DNA from: Scleroderma bovista
Lineage: Eukaryota; Basidiomycota; Agaricomycetes; Boletales; Sclerodermataceae
Direction of reading: 5' to 3'
Assembly: GCA_037178675.1 (NCBI GenBank)
Contig: JAYMGJ010000135.1
Coordinates: 1 to 64,000, forward strand
Length of the DNA: 64,000 nt
In this document: positions 35,211 to 47,951 of the stretch, in pieces
Position numbering within the stretch: position 1 is the stretch's first letter
Layout: the number at the start of each line of letters is the position of its first letter
Program-made: the position numbers and the translations under genes
Notes under the pieces: generated by a model
What the model was told of the DNA's origin: nothing
What the model saw: the letters and a program-made list of their open reading frames with translations, nothing else
Database searches by the model: none

Positions 35211-38200
35211 TTAGGGTGTCTCAACCGCATCAGCATCTTCCTTTTCTCCAGCTAAGCAATACTGCCGTAGGTTGGCTTGTTCCTCAGAACTCCTGAAAAC
35301 TGTACTGAGTTCAAATTTCTTGTCACATGCTACTCGGAACTCCTCTGCTCGGGGGGACTTGAGGCGTTGGAGATACGACAAGATGTGTACGGCGTCCTGA
35401 TACATAACAGAGATGGATGCATGAACAACAGAAACATCTAAAAAGAAACATAACCCCAACCTCAACAACAAGCTCGACAGCGTCTGTCATAGCAGTGAAC
35501 AGTAGCGACTCCGCTTCCTCTACCGAAGAGCCAAGGATCTGAGAAACCTTGGCGCATGCAAGGATAGCAGAAGGAGACGCCGAGTACAGTTGCAGATACT
35601 GCGAACTAAATGCTTCCAAGGTAACTTCTTGAGGTTTCAAAGTCGCCAGAGCGTCCTGAAGCACTGATATAACGGATACAGGGGTTGACTCGGACAACAG
35701 GGAAACTAACACTAACACTTAACCAGAAACGAAGAAGAATATACCGGGCTCACCTGTCTTGCTGAACTGTACGATGCGTAAGTGCAACTCCGGGTGTTGG
35801 GCATCCACGGAATGCGCACGCATAAGTGCCTGAGCAGCTTGCAGGTACTTTTCTGCACGAAGACTTTACAAATATTCTGGTGTTGCATGGAATATGACTT
35901 ACTCCGACGCAGTGCAACATCGAAATTGACACAACACACGTCCATGCTCTGTTTGCCGAACTCCTTGAGCGTTTCCAAATACTTAGCCGCCCTTTCGAGC
36001 GGATCTTCCGCCAGGACCATCTTTACTCCTTCAGGATCGTCATCTTTCGGCAATGGAGCATCGAGGCCCTTGTCTTCAGATTGGTGTGCAGCTACTGGGA
36101 AGAGACGCCAGCGTAAAGAACTAAATGTGAACAGAGGAAGACGGATCCTTAATTCACCCTTTTTGTTGGCGGCATCCTGGGACTCTTGCAAAGGATCGTG
36201 GCCCCGATGAGCTGCCTTTTTGGCTTTTGACAGTGCTTTCTTGGTTGCTTCTGTGAGGGTTTCTGAAACAATCATCCAGTGAACAGCGAGCATCATGTAT
36301 GAGTAGGCATGCTAACCGGTGGAAGGTTGCAACGATTTGCCGAGTGACGGGTCGTCATAAAGTTCTATCCATATCTAAGCAAAGATGAGCGGAGGGTCAC
36401 TTCAACTCGAAGAGACACTGACTCGAACAGCTGATACCGCAGCACGGATATATGCGGCATGCCTGTGGACTTGGTCCTCCCATTTCAGCATGCTAGTCAG
36501 CGGTGTGAGCTCGAGTGTTCAGTGTCACTTTACAGCTACTCACTCGGTATAGGGGAGAAGAATGGTTTTCCGGAGAGAGTATTGGTGGAAGTCGTATTGA
36601 TCTTCACGGAAAGACTGGAACACCTACAAAATCCAGATTCAAGACAAGGAAAGGATGATTATTTATTTACCTTCTGGATGGCATAGTATTTCTTGAGGGC
36701 GAGATTGAGCTTGCCATTGCGTTGATGAGCATCTCCTGCTTCCCTCAGATAGTGTAGCGCCTGCATTTCTAACAAATCTGCGCCGGGGGATGGTGCCCCT
36801 TTCTGCGATATATCATGTGCAGGGAACCAAATTAGAATCCCACTAGGACTTACTCTCGTGAACAATCCAAAAATTTCATCTGCCTCGTCCACCATGCCAG
36901 CACGTAGGCGATACTTGCCTGATTTCGTATTGATAAACCGGTCCTGTCCGTCTAATTGCCGTGCTTCGTCCATAGCGCGTATTGCACCATATGGGTCGCC
37001 TGCTCTTTTTAAAACCCTTGCCTTCGTCATATACAACTCTGGCAATGTCGGAGTATGCTCCATTGCGACATGTAAAATATCGACTGCCTTTCCGTATGCG
37101 CGCAGGAAAGAATAATGCTGTGCAAGGAAGTAAAGTGCCCACAAATACTGAGTTGGTTCAAATGCAGACGAAGCTTGACTAGCTGCTAGTGATGCACGAA
37201 GATCTTCAACGACATCTTGTATCATTTGACACTTGAAGCTATCGGTATAAAGCGTTTTAAGGTCACAAAATAGCGAGGGAATGCCTTTGTTGAGCGCTGC
37301 TTCTATATATGGTTTCACCAAACCTTTGAAGTCATCACCTGCATGTAAAGAACACTCAGAGTGGGATACAGAAGAAGCAGGGGCATTGACCTTGAGAAAT
37401 GGCGAGCGCTAACCGCCGGGGGGCATAGGCTTTTGGATATTGAACGGAGAATTCCGCAAGAATTTGAAGGGCATTTCGACGGGACTCTTCCGTGAGGTTG
37501 TCTTCGAATTCTTTTTTTAAGTTCACAAAACTCGCAGAGTACAGACACCTTACCAAGATCGATACCCCGGTTTGCGAGGAATGCTCGGTAGTAATCGCTG
37601 CAGTCGGAATTCAAGTCAAGGAGCGCACGCCATTCAGACTCGGCTTGTGTACCCCACTCTGCAGCCTGTGGGCTTTCTGAATTGGTGCTCCTTAATTTTG
37701 ATAGGATACGGGCTAATGACAGTAAGTCAGACGGGAATTAGGGGAATGAGTGAAGTGTACCTCTGCACGTATGAATAGCAGTGCGATCCACAATGTGTCT
37801 ATCCTTGGCTTTGTTGTCAAGGAAGGTAACAGCAGATTGTAATTCGCCCAAATCTTCTAGTACGCGAACGTGGAAGAGTAATAATTCTGAGTATTCTACG
37901 TCGTAGACTGGAGCCTCCTGATGGATGCATGAGAGATGAGATTTGCGATCATTTATGAGCATTACCCTCAAAAAATTCTGAAATTGTTCCAGGACGCGGT
38001 TGGCTTCTTCCAAGTTACCAGAGAGGTAATATGCAACAGCGAGCCCGACCCAATGAGTGCGAACAAACGGGCGCAATCGTAACATGTGCAGGCGGGATTC
38101 CACAAGAGCTTCATAGGCACGTGTCTGTGTCTGGAGGACCGAGGTTTCTCGGATGATGTTGAAATTATCCTAGTCCTGTTGTTACGAGGAAGGGATGCAA

Positions 38201-38606
38201 AAGAATCAAGATGTAATGCGTACTTTGTCGAAGCGTAGCGCCTGAGAGTAGGACTTGAGTGCTTCCTCGTACTTGTGCTCGCCCTTCTGGACAAGCGCCC
38301 AGACATGCCAACAAATGTGGGAAGTAAGATCTTTGCGCATTCCTTCCCTGATGAGCTTAATGCCTTCATCCCGCTGCCCGAGGTGCACCAGAATGAGACC
38401 CTTCATACACGCTGTCTCTGAGCCGGGGTCACCAGACATTCAAGATCTAGCGCTGAGGAACCCTTACCACCATGGTCCGGGTATTTCTTTAATATCTGAT
38501 CTGCGACCTTCCTGCCTCTGGTGAGTTGCTTGAGCTCGTAGCAAGACAACAGGTCTTGGAAGGCTTTGCGGTCCTTTTGCGAAAGAGTAACGTGCTGCGA
38601 GGCCAT
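35211..38606 (-). CDS. NAA15: NatA N-alpha-acetyltransferase auxiliary subunit Naa15/Nat1
   Basis: The start at 38606 is MASQHVTLSQKDRKAFQDLL, followed by CYELKQLTRGRKVADQILKK and the TPR repeats GLILVHLGQRDEGIKLIREG, RKDLTSHICWHVWALVQKGE and HKYEEALKSYSQALRFDK. Then come LHMLRLRPFVRTHWVGLAVA and YLSGNLEEANRVLEQFQNF. This is the typical Naa15/NARG1 N-terminal solenoid, which continues with QYLWALYFLAQHYSFLRAYG and YGAIRAMDEARQLDGQDRFI. A Lys/Ala-rich stretch (TEATKKALSKAKKAAHRGHD) corresponds to the charged linker. The C-terminus ends ANLRQYCLAGEKEDADAVET-P. Naa15 anchors catalytic Naa10 to the ribosome and shapes its specificity for Ser/Ala/Thr N-termini. There are many introns, not all placed. 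It is divergent from PDS5. Confidence 0.93.
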
Positions 38607-38849
38607 GAATGTAGAGCAAACCAAAAGATGTCTCTTTGTAGGCTATGAACGTGGTTGGGGGGGAAACTCGTGAACTACGCGAGTCTCGTCGCTGTGCAAT
38701 CGCCTCCGAGACCGATCAGTCTCAATAATTCAGTCGGCGCTTGAATAATCCACCGAAATATTGAACCTCCGCCATGCCGAGACGCGTCCAGGCGCCAAAA
38801 CAAGGTCACGACTCACCGACATCTCACTGCCCCGACGCCGTTCGCCCCG
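38607..38849. promoter_or_regulatory. 243-bp divergent promoter between NAA15 and PDS5
   Basis: The ATGs of NAA15 (38606, minus) and PDS5 (38850, plus) face apart across 243 bp. ACTACGCGAGTCTCG and CCGAGACGCGTCCAG carry ACGCG cores. Confidence 0.5.
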
Positions 38850-41800
38850 ATGGTGGCACAAACGCGCACGGCGAATACAACGCAGAAAAAGCTCGCATTT
38901 AACGAGAAACTTGTAGGGAAAAACCTGGGCACCGATGCTTTGCTTAAGAAACTCAAGTCCCTTCATACTGAGCTTGCCGAGCTCGACCAGGAGAACATCG
39001 ACGTGAACTCGCTCTCATCTGTCCGGACACAACTCATAAACACCTCTCTTCTTCTGCACAAGGAGCGAGGTGTGAAGGCATATGTGGCATGTTGCCTCGC
39101 CGACATTCTCAGACTCTATGCCCCCGACGCCCCTTATACCCAAACAGAGCTCAGGGACATCTTCCAATTCTTTTTCAGACAACTCTCAACAGGCCTCAAA
39201 GGTACCGAGTCGACCTATTACAACGAGTATTTCCACTTGCTTGAGTCGTTGTCGACCGTGAAGAGCGTCGTTCTGGTCTGCGATCTTCCGAATGCAGAGG
39301 AACTGATGATTGAAGTTTTCCGCGACTTCTTTGCCCTCGTACGACGCGAATTGGCCAAGAAAATAGAATTATTTATCGCGGACATACTCATCGCACTCAT
39401 CGACGAGTGTCAGTCGCTCCCAAGCGAGGTTCTCGAAACCATCATGGCGCAGTTCATGGATAAGAACGCCGTAAGCCGTCATGCGTTTGGGATTTCAACG
39501 CAACTTACACGCTGCTTCAGCGCATGGACCAGCCAGCCTATCGTCTCGCCGTGCAAATCTGTAATGCCACCTCGGACAAACTCCAGCGTCACGTCTGCCA
39601 GTACTTCACAGACGTCATCGTCACAAATTCACGAGACCTTGAGTCGGACGGTGACTTTGAGGAAATACGCACTGCCCACGACTTAGTCAAACAGCTTGCT
39701 CGCTCATGTCCTTCACTCTTGCACAGCGTGATCCCACAGCTCGAAGAAGAACTCCGAGTAGAAGAGGTGCAGGTGAGGTTGATCGTCACGCACACACTCG
39801 GAGAAATGTTCGGAGATAAAGGAGGGGCAGATCTAATTCGAAAGTATCCATCAACGTGGAATGTGTGGTTGATGCGCAAAGGCGACAAGGCAGCTTCTGT
39901 GCGTTTGAAACTTGTTGAGAGCGCCAAGGGTCTGCTCTTAAATCTACCTGAGCATCGAGAGACGATAGAAGGCAAGCTTGTCGGCGCTGACTGTAATCTT
40001 GTGGTGACGAGCGTTGCATTTCGATAGACACAATGCAACGCAAACTTCTGGACCCGGATGACAAGGTCCGTGCAGCAGTCTGTAGGGTGTACTCACAGCT
40101 CGACTACGAAACTGCCCTTCACCATGTATCCGAGGGTCAGTTGCGTGCTGTGGCTGGCCGTGGGATGGACAAGAAGCACGCAGTTCGTGTCGAGGCACTG
40201 AATGCAGTTGGAAAATTGTATAGCCTCGCCTATCCTGAAATGTGAGCCCTCTTCGTGTTGGTACCGTCACTGCTTAGACCGTCTTCAGTGAGAATGGTGA
40301 TCCCTCCGCAATTGGACATTTCTCCTGGATTCCTAACGAGATCCTTCATATTGCCAACATGACTCCCGATACGAAGTACGTGGTGAAGCCAATACTTTTC
40401 AGGTCGTCGAACATTGTGTTATTTTCAGAATCGCTGTTGAACAGGTTATTGCGGACTACGTTCTTCCACTGCCTTCGTTATTGAACGCTGCGTCCACATC
40501 AACGTCCAAAAACGCTGAAGTTGACGATGTTGCATGGTCAGAGAAATTGCTGAATACCTTGCGGTACCTGGACGACACTGCAATCATCTCAGTGCTGGGT
40601 ATGTCTGGTATCAAATCTAGGTGGGGAGATGGATTCATTGAGCATGACTTCATGTGCACTGAACACCTACTGTTAGCCGCCCCACTCCGTATGAACACTT
40701 CTTGCTGGCTTGCATACAGAACAATGTAAGTGGAGCGACACAACTTTGGTTTGAAGGTGACTCGTACGAACTGTCCTCAGGGCGGAGTAATTGATGATAA
40801 CGAAGAAGCAGTGAAGCAAAGACTAAGCAATGTCATCCGCCATCTGTCTCGTATGACCTTGATATTTCGTCAGACACGCGGCTAACATTATGCTAGGTCA
40901 GTTTCCGGATCCCCACAAAGCTGCAGAGGACCTGCGGGCCTTTGCTGATGCCAATGAGAATCGGCTATACAAGCTTCTCAAGGTCTGTTTAGACCTTCAG
41001 TCGGATCTCAAAAGTCTAGTGAAAGCATCTGTGTGGTCTTTTTGCTTTCTTTAGGTTACCCTGTTAATGATTTTCCTTCCAGAACGAGTTTCTGCGGCGG
41101 GTTGAACAATCTCACAATTCATTACTGTCTACAATGTCCATATTCCTCCGTCGTTGCACCCTCCGTATAATTAACCAATCATCCATCTCGTCGCTCCTCA
41201 AGCGTCTTCAAAAGCCGTCTTCCTCTGCAAATACTTCCTTAATGACGAAACATGTGCATCAGCTCCTAACCTACATTTCCAAGCACTGTCCGGCTTTGTA
41301 CAAGGCCCACGTGAGTGAGCTCACCAAGGCAATCGCTGACGAAAAGAACCCGGTGCTCGTTGAAGTTGGTATGCAAGCGCTGGCAGCAGTGGTACGAACA
41401 GATGAATCCCTCGCTGCGTTTGACAAGTGCGTGTTTATCGCCAAGCATTTTATGACTACACATTGACAATATCACTATGCAATGTAGACGGACCATGGAC
41501 CGTGTGACAAGGTATGCGTTAGGCGAGAACGCAGGAGTGGCAAAATTTGCATCCAGGCTATTGGTGTCCCTGAAAGGGTGCGAGGAGCAATGCATAGAAG
41601 TAATTGAGGTAGTCTAATCACCCTTGGTTGCATTTAAATGCTCAACCCTTCCCAGTCCATAGCTGAGAAACTACCGGATGCAGAGCCAGACCTACTGGTG
41701 GCTCATACGGCCGTTCTTGCCCAAGTAGCCCGCTTCCGGGTAAATGTATTTGAGCATAAGAGTGACACCATCATGGCATTTCTGGTCAAAAAATTGCTAA

Positions 41801-43711
41801 TGGCACCGAGTAAGGATCCTGTAAGCGTCTGCCCTCTTGACACTTTTCTTTGAACTGATGTTCTGAAACTTTCACAGGAAGACATGGATATCGATGATGA
41901 TTGGGTGGAGGATGATGACATGCCACTCTTCCTCCGAGCAAGGATCCTTGCTTTGAAAGTCTGTCGAAATCGCTGTCTCTCACATGCGCTCAGTGTGAAT
42001 GAGACTGATATCGCTACACCGGCACTGAAGATGTTCACGACGTTGCTCGAGCATTTTGGTGCATTCAGTGCAGATGCCCCTGACAGGTTTAATTTTTAAT
42101 TCTGCTGACTCATGAAACTGTGCTGACTGGTGTTACAGTTCTTCCGTTAAATCGCGCATTCGACTACAGGCTGCCATATCACTCTTACATCTGTCCACGG
42201 TTGAGGCATATGCCCCTGTGATCAATACCAACTTCCTCTGGCTGGCAATTATCGTCCAAGTAAGTACCAGCACATTGTCCAATTTCGTGAGTCGCTGATG
42301 CACCGCTTTTAAGGATCCGTGTTATCATGTCCGGATGATTTTCCTCACGAAACTTATTTCACTATTATCCCCGCGCAAATTACCACCCCGCTTCAATACT
42401 ATCCCGTTCCTCACGGTTCACGATCCAGAAGCCGATGTTCGGAGTCGAGCAGCAGCGTATATTTCATTCCTAAATCGAACGATTTCACCAGGTAGGGCTA
42501 CCTGTGTTTCACCAAAGAATATTTATGACTTACCCCCCACAGCTGCAAGGGTAGAGTATCTGGAAGTCATCTTTATACGTCTCCTTCACCTATTGGCACA
42601 CCACCCTGATTTCTCGACTGCCCATGAAAATTTGCAAGATATGGCCAAGTAGGAGCACCCAATGACATGCTGTATCCTTGCCTGATCTCTCTCTTCGCAG
42701 ATATGTAGAATTTTACCTTGATCAAGTCGCATTTTCCGAGAATATTTCCCTCCTTTATCACCTTGCCATGAAAGCGAAAACTGTGCGAGACGCCGAATCA
42801 CACACATACAGCGAGGTATGTTTCCCTACAGATTTTGGTATTTTTATCCCTAAACATTCCGATCCGATCGTAGAACCTGTACGCGATGAGCGAACTTGCA
42901 CAGGAATTAATCAAAGCGCGGGCACACAATCGTTCATGGACCCTCCAGAGCTACCCCGGCAAGGTGAAGCTCCCGTCAGACATCTTCCGCTCCCTTCCAA
43001 ACCCCGAAGCAGCAGCGAAGGTCAGCCTCGCCCCGTTTTACCACGCTCTTCTTTTCCTGATTATCGGGTGATCAGATCCTAAAGACTGTGTATCTCCCTC
43101 GAGAGACCGTCGAGTGGCTTACCGAGGCTGGAAAGTCACAAAAGTCTGCGGCTGCGGCCGTTTCCAAGGTATGCCGTCCTACCATTTACGTGCGGTGTGC
43201 TAAGGTAATCACCAGCGGCGAGAGGCACGAGAAACGAGGGAGAAGAGATCGCCACAGGGTGCTAAACGCAAGGCATCCCGTTTGCGAGTGAACGGTGCAC
43301 CGAAGTGAGCTCTTCCCTTGGTAGATGACTATGGTATTTGACAGCACTGGCCACAGGCGTGCGAAGAAGTCAGCGCGGTGGCATAGTGATCAGTCCGAGA
43401 CGGAAGAATCTCCGTCGGAGCCAGAAGACCACTCCGAGTCCGAAGTGCAGTCAAAAGCGTCTGAGAGACATACGTCACCGAAGAGTTCAACGTCTGAATT
43501 GAGCGAAAATGGTGGTCATGAGAGCGAAAGAGAGGAGGCCCCGAAAACCAGAAGAACAGGCCGGAAGGCCGGGACAAAAGCCAAGGCAAGTGGACTTTTC
43601 ATTCTGTTATCAGCCTCGACTATCAGGATTTTGAACTCACCGCATCGTTTTGGATAGGCCAAGATCAGCAAGCAGATGAGAAAGGGCGCATCGGCAATAA
43701 GGAAGTCATAG
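38850..43711 (+). CDS. PDS5: Cohesin-associated protein Pds5
   Basis: The start is MVAQTRTANTTQKKLAFNEK, then LLKKLKSLHTELAELDQENI, VKAYVACCLADILRLYAPDA, PYTQTELRDIFQFFFRQLST and EYFHLLESLSTVKSVVLVCD, the conserved Pds5 N-terminus. HEAT-repeat helices follow through about 15 exons: RMDQPAYRLAVQICNATSDK, LLDPDDKVRAAVCRVYSQLD, MDKKHAVRVEALNAVGKLYS. The C-terminal third becomes acidic and Ser-rich, then basic (RRTGRKAGTKAK). Pds5 binds the Scc1/Rad21 cohesin subunit and controls sister chromatid cohesion together with Wapl and Eco1. Two introns look like GC-AG. 39972-40027 starts GCAAGC and gives ETIE-DTMQRKLLDPDD. 43586-43657 starts GCAAGT and gives KAK-AKISKQMRKGAS, with stop at 43709-43711. 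A 35-nt GT alternative exists for the first and a weak GTGGAC donor for the last. Confidence 0.93.
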
Positions 43712-44418
43712 TCTTGGACCATTGGATGTGCGTATACAAGATAATGTATTCTTACCGACTCGCGGTATTCATATTTTATTGCCCATGCTTCATAGTCGTT
43801 TGATTATGTTTTTCCTTCCTCCCTGGGCAACCTAAGTTCTTCGTGGTGTTTTCCGCTACCCAAGTATTGTATTCTTGTCCCCGTTAGTTCCGTTCTAGTA
43901 ATCTCATAATCGCTTGATGCCCTTTATCCATTTGAATACGTCTCCACCTCATCGTTTTTTCCTCGTATGCATTCTCGCTCTCTTTTTTGCTACTTTATTC
44001 CCTTGCTTGACAAGGGTTCTGGGACTTCGTTATATCGTGAGAACGTCCTACGACTGAACTTTTTGCCTTCTTTGGAAGTGTTACCTTTCAATACACTTCA
44101 GTGGTAAGCAAATTGTACTCCTTGAATAACTGTAATTGGCATTCGCCATTCCAATTCAATTCGTCAAGCAAGGGTTCTGCCGACGCAGGCGGCATTTCGA
44201 GTAGGTACCTTCCTTGCGAAATTTCCATTTCTCAAAAACCTCTCCTGAAGCCGAACCTCCAAAGTATCACAAAGAGGTCAGGTGACCAGTACTTGTAGCC
44301 AACTCAAGGGCAGGCTAACTGACGACTGTGGGAAACTGTCAAGGAATATGCCGACTGCAGGTATTGTTGACCACTAGCGACGCCCGACCACCTCAAGACT
44401 TCCAGGGACTAATCCAAC
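43712..44418 (+). promoter_or_regulatory. Intergenic, likely RPS26 promoter region
   Basis: T-rich tracts (around 43950-44000) precede RPS26, as in many fungal ribosomal protein promoters. The PDS5 3' UTR is also expected here. No open frame is supported. Confidence 0.45.
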
Positions 44419-45166
44419 ATGGTGAGTTCGCGTTTCTGCACCCCGCCATACCTTACTAGGTGCATGGTTCCCCACTGCGAAAGGTACTCGAGTATTTGGG
44501 TGTCGGGAATGGATGGATCAGTCGCCGCACCTTGGGATGTAGGCTGAGTATTAGCATCAAAAAGTGCTGGCTAATCGGGCAGTCTATGAGATGTCCAGGC
44601 AGGACACCCACTCATTACGCGTGCTCGATTTGTGGTGATGATTTGGCTAAATTCATTATTTCCGACAGACGAAGAAAAGAAGAAATGGCGGTCGCAACAA
44701 GCACGGACGCGGCCATGTCGGTTACCTCCGTTGCTCTAACTGCTCGCGCTGCGTCGCCAAAGATAAGGCCATCAAGCGCTTCACCGTAAGAAACATGGTC
44801 GAGAGTGCAGCTGTCCGTGACATCAGCGATGCTAGTGTCTACCCTGGTCCGTGCTGCTGTCCTCTTGTGGTTTGGTACCCCTCATATACGCCTACTTGTG
44901 TTTGACATGCAGAATATGTCATCCCTAAGCTCTACATCAAAATCGCGTATTGCGTGTCTTGCGCAATCCATTCACATGGTAAGCAGGGCCAGCAATACAT
45001 ACTTCTGTCCCATTTATCATTCGCGTGAAATGCAGTCGTCCGTGTTAGGTCACGCGAGGGCCGTCGCAACCGTGCACCCCCGCCCCGTGTTCGCTGGAAG
45101 GATGGCAAGAAGGTCAACCCCGCAGTTGCCGCTGCTGAGGATGCAAAGGCTGCTGCCAAAGCATGA
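44419..45166 (+). CDS. RPS26: 40S ribosomal protein S26 (eS26), 125 aa
   Basis: Four coding exons: 44419-44421 (the ATG alone), 44669-44846, 44913-44978 and 45036-45166, total 378 nt. The protein is [80 protein letters not shown] and [20 protein letters not shown], then an Ala/Lys-rich tail. The CSNC...CVSC cysteines form the conserved zinc site. eS26 sits at the mRNA exit channel of the small subunit. Intron 1 is 247 nt, much longer than the others (66 and 57 nt). This is common in fungal ribosomal protein genes, where first introns can be regulatory. The gene was easy to miss because no single exon gives a long frame. Confidence 0.96.
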
Positions 45167-46587
45167 AAGCATGCCATATAGGTGGTTTTGTCGTGTGCCA
45201 TGCCAGCCCGATGTATCATTTTTTTCATGCCTAATATCCATGCATTACATCCTCTCATGTACGAAAGACGAATGCAGTCTAAGCCCTTCTATGAAATGTT
45301 GCGGTTTGTTCAATGGTTTCGTTCGCCATAGGAGTCTATCTTATGGTATCCTTGAGTGTATAATACTCGATCGCTGGACAAGCCCCCACAACCAGTCGGC
45401 GATTTTACTTCAGTCAGTAACGGGGTCTGCACTGGTATGTGCATAACACCTGATCCTCGGGACAGAATCACTGTGCCAACCATCCAAGCTTTCTGAGCGC
45501 TGCTAGCTTAGGCTGCATCGATGTGTTGCGCCCCCTTGAGGATCCGGTACGTCGAAATCTCCGCCATTCAAGTTCCCACTGAGACATACGTAGAACGCGG
45601 TTTTGATCCGAATTTTGCGAGCACAAAGCTTCCAATTTGAAGCCGGTTGGCTGGGTACATCGGACAGACCAGTCGAGACACCATCTCCGAGAACCACGGC
45701 AAAGTAGCGCTGGCTTCCGATGGAAGTAAACTTGCTGTGAGGCGGCCGCCATCAGCCACAGAAACAAGGTAGGCAAGTGGTCGGTCCGATCATTGCGACG
45801 AGGGTGACGGTGATCACGGAGTCAGCAGAAGTCGGGGTATGCGTACCCTGCAAGACTGGCGTCCGCGTCAGGACTGACATCCCACGTTACCGTCGGACAG
45901 AACCACACGAATATCCGCTGTGAGGAAATGAGAAGCACTAGCGTCAAACAGCGGTCGCTCTGCTCGCCTGAGGTTCAAAGTTCACTCCATTTATTGCTCG
46001 AATCATGCAATACATTGAACTGGGCTGATTCCGCGACAAGGCGTCGAGGACGACGATGTCCTGCGGCGTTACAGAGACTACACATTAAGGTTGACGAACG
46101 CGGACTCGAGCCGCCGTTAACGGTGCAATACCCGTCTTACGATCGTTGGCGTCCATATACGGGAGGAGGGGAACATCTGTCTGGCCACTTGCACGCAGGT
46201 TCAGACTTAAATTGAACCTGAACGGTCCAGCCCCCGGCCATTCACAGCACGACGTACATCGGTGATCCGTTCCCCCAGAGCTACAGATGCCAGCATGATG
46301 TACAGCTGCAAGGATTTGGGGGGGCCTGGAATATCCATTTGACAACCAACTCGGAACCCAAATGAGGCATTCCGTAGGTAAATCTCAGCGTATCGTCGTG
46401 AGCTTGTTTCTTTACTAGGGAATGTGGATGGGAGGTCATGAAATTGAACGCGGCAGCCAATGGGTCCATATTCTTGTCGCCTGGTAATGTACATTCCGCA
46501 TAGTATTTGTACAGATTCGTCATGATAAAAAAGATCAACTGGAGGAAAGGGCCATCTTCATCAAGTGTTACCCCATAGTTTTAACCC
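45167..46587. other. Gene-poor interval after RPS26
   Basis: Minus-strand frames at 45776-45468 and 46538-46207 look partly protein-like (for example LPSEASATLPWFSEMVSRLV and FNFMTSHPHSLVKKQAHDDT). They do not join into one phase-consistent chain that I can defend. These may be remnants or exons of an unmodelled gene. RPS26 3' sequence occupies the left end. Confidence 0.4.
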
Positions 46588-47880
46588 TCACAAGTCCCAT
46601 TTTGCTTTGACGTCCTTCCAAAATGCAACCCCGATGTGCCTCAATGAGGACCAATTGGCACTTGCAGCCGATCGTAGAAACCCTTCTACAGCATCTCTCC
46701 ATTCCTCGAGATCGTCCAATGCACACTGATGCGCAAACTCGTCAAGGTCATCCTCTTGTTCGGAGGAATCACTGCCACCATATGAGATCGTGACGCTGCT
46801 GATCTGACAAGGACTCAGAACCTTCATCGTGGAATCAAAGGTATCCGCAGGCACAAGCGATGAATCGATGTGAAGGTGACCTATGCGGGGTAGGTCCTCC
46901 ACATGTACTACATCCCACGTGAGATCGCGTACGGATCTGGCCGATGAAGGTGATGGCAGTACGTCTTGTTCTGCTGGTGCAAGGGCTGTGCCAAGAACGA
47001 ATGATTGCAGCGAGGGACCACAGATGCGCATCCATGCGGTGTATGCGCCGCTATCGAGTATGGGGTCGTCAGTGTACATGTTTCCTGTGAGGAGGAGTTT
47101 TTGGAGGCGGGGGCGTGGGGCATCTGGATCGAGGTTTAGATCCAGTTTTGAGTCGCATCCAAGCCAGGTGTCGCGTATCTCGAGGACTCGGAGGGACTGG
47201 AGGGTGAGGAGGAAGGGCAAAGAAAGATCCGCACCGAGGCGGGGGTGTGGAGGGACGTCAAAATCGTTTATGACGATGGGGACGTTGTAGGGCACATCGC
47301 ATGTGTCTACGTGTATTGCAGAGCGGGAGATGCGTGAGAGTCTGAGGTGGGATAGAGAGGGAAGGGATGCAGCAAGGGATACGACTAGACGCTCGGAGCT
47401 GATAGCGTAATATCAGTGAGCAGGGGAAGCTGAGTCTCCGAATTGGGAGACTTACATGGGGGTGAGATTTTCCGACCCACAGTTGCTGATATCAAGGGTG
47501 TGGACGCTCGCCAAGTCAGCGAATGTGGGGATGAGTTTGTGTGGGTCGACGGAAGAGGCGAGGGAGAGGGAGAGGGACTGGAGGCGTGTCGTTGAGGACA
47601 GGATGCTGACGAGAGCATCTGTGCAACTGAAGGTGTCTACACACGAGATGCTGCAGCAGACAGACAGAGTGACGATGAATGGGCCATAATGACGTGGAAC
47701 GTGAGTAGCGAATGCACGAAGCGATTCTGCTGATGGGAGGACGACATCTGCAAAGAGGGCAGGGAGACAGAGTACGTGTGATGCTCGTGAAGTGGAGGCG
47801 AGTGCTCTGACTGCGCTGGAGGGGAGGAGACCGACGATGCTGATGAGGAGTTCAGCGGGGAGGGCGTGCCAGGCAGTCAT
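46588..47880 (-). CDS. F-box protein with LRR-like C-terminal region, 411 aa
   Basis: Two exons, 47880-47456 and 47398-46588, with a 57-nt GT-AG intron, sum to 1236 nt. The N-terminus MTAWHALPAELLISIVGLLP then SSAVRALASTSRASHVLCLP is a clear F-box. Leucine-rich segments follow: RLQSLSLSLASSVDPHKLIP, LASVHTLDISNCGSENLTPM, ASLPSLSHLRLSRISRSAIH, LLTLQSLRVLEIRDTWLGCD, RPRLQKLLLTGNMYTDDPIL. These repeats of about 25-30 residues suggest an LRR solenoid for substrate choice within an SCF ubiquitin ligase. An acidic stretch (SSEQEDDLDEF) comes late. The end is RHIGVAFWKDVKAKWDL. It is unrelated in sequence to the other F-box gene in this window beyond the F-box. Confidence 0.82.
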
Positions 47881-47951
47881 GATGGGACGAGTTTGATGCC
47901 TGGGCGGAGAGTATTTGTATCGCTCGACATGCTGTCTTCCGATAACCTAGT

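Noticed and set aside
39993..40027. GT-AG alternative intron in PDS5
   Set aside because: It keeps phase but would be only 35 nt, shorter than any other intron here; the 56-nt GC-AG intron fits better. Kept as a stated alternative.
44422..44668. C/D snoRNA inside RPS26 intron 1
   Set aside because: A TGATGA box is present at about 44635, but it lies near the 3' end with no D box downstream.
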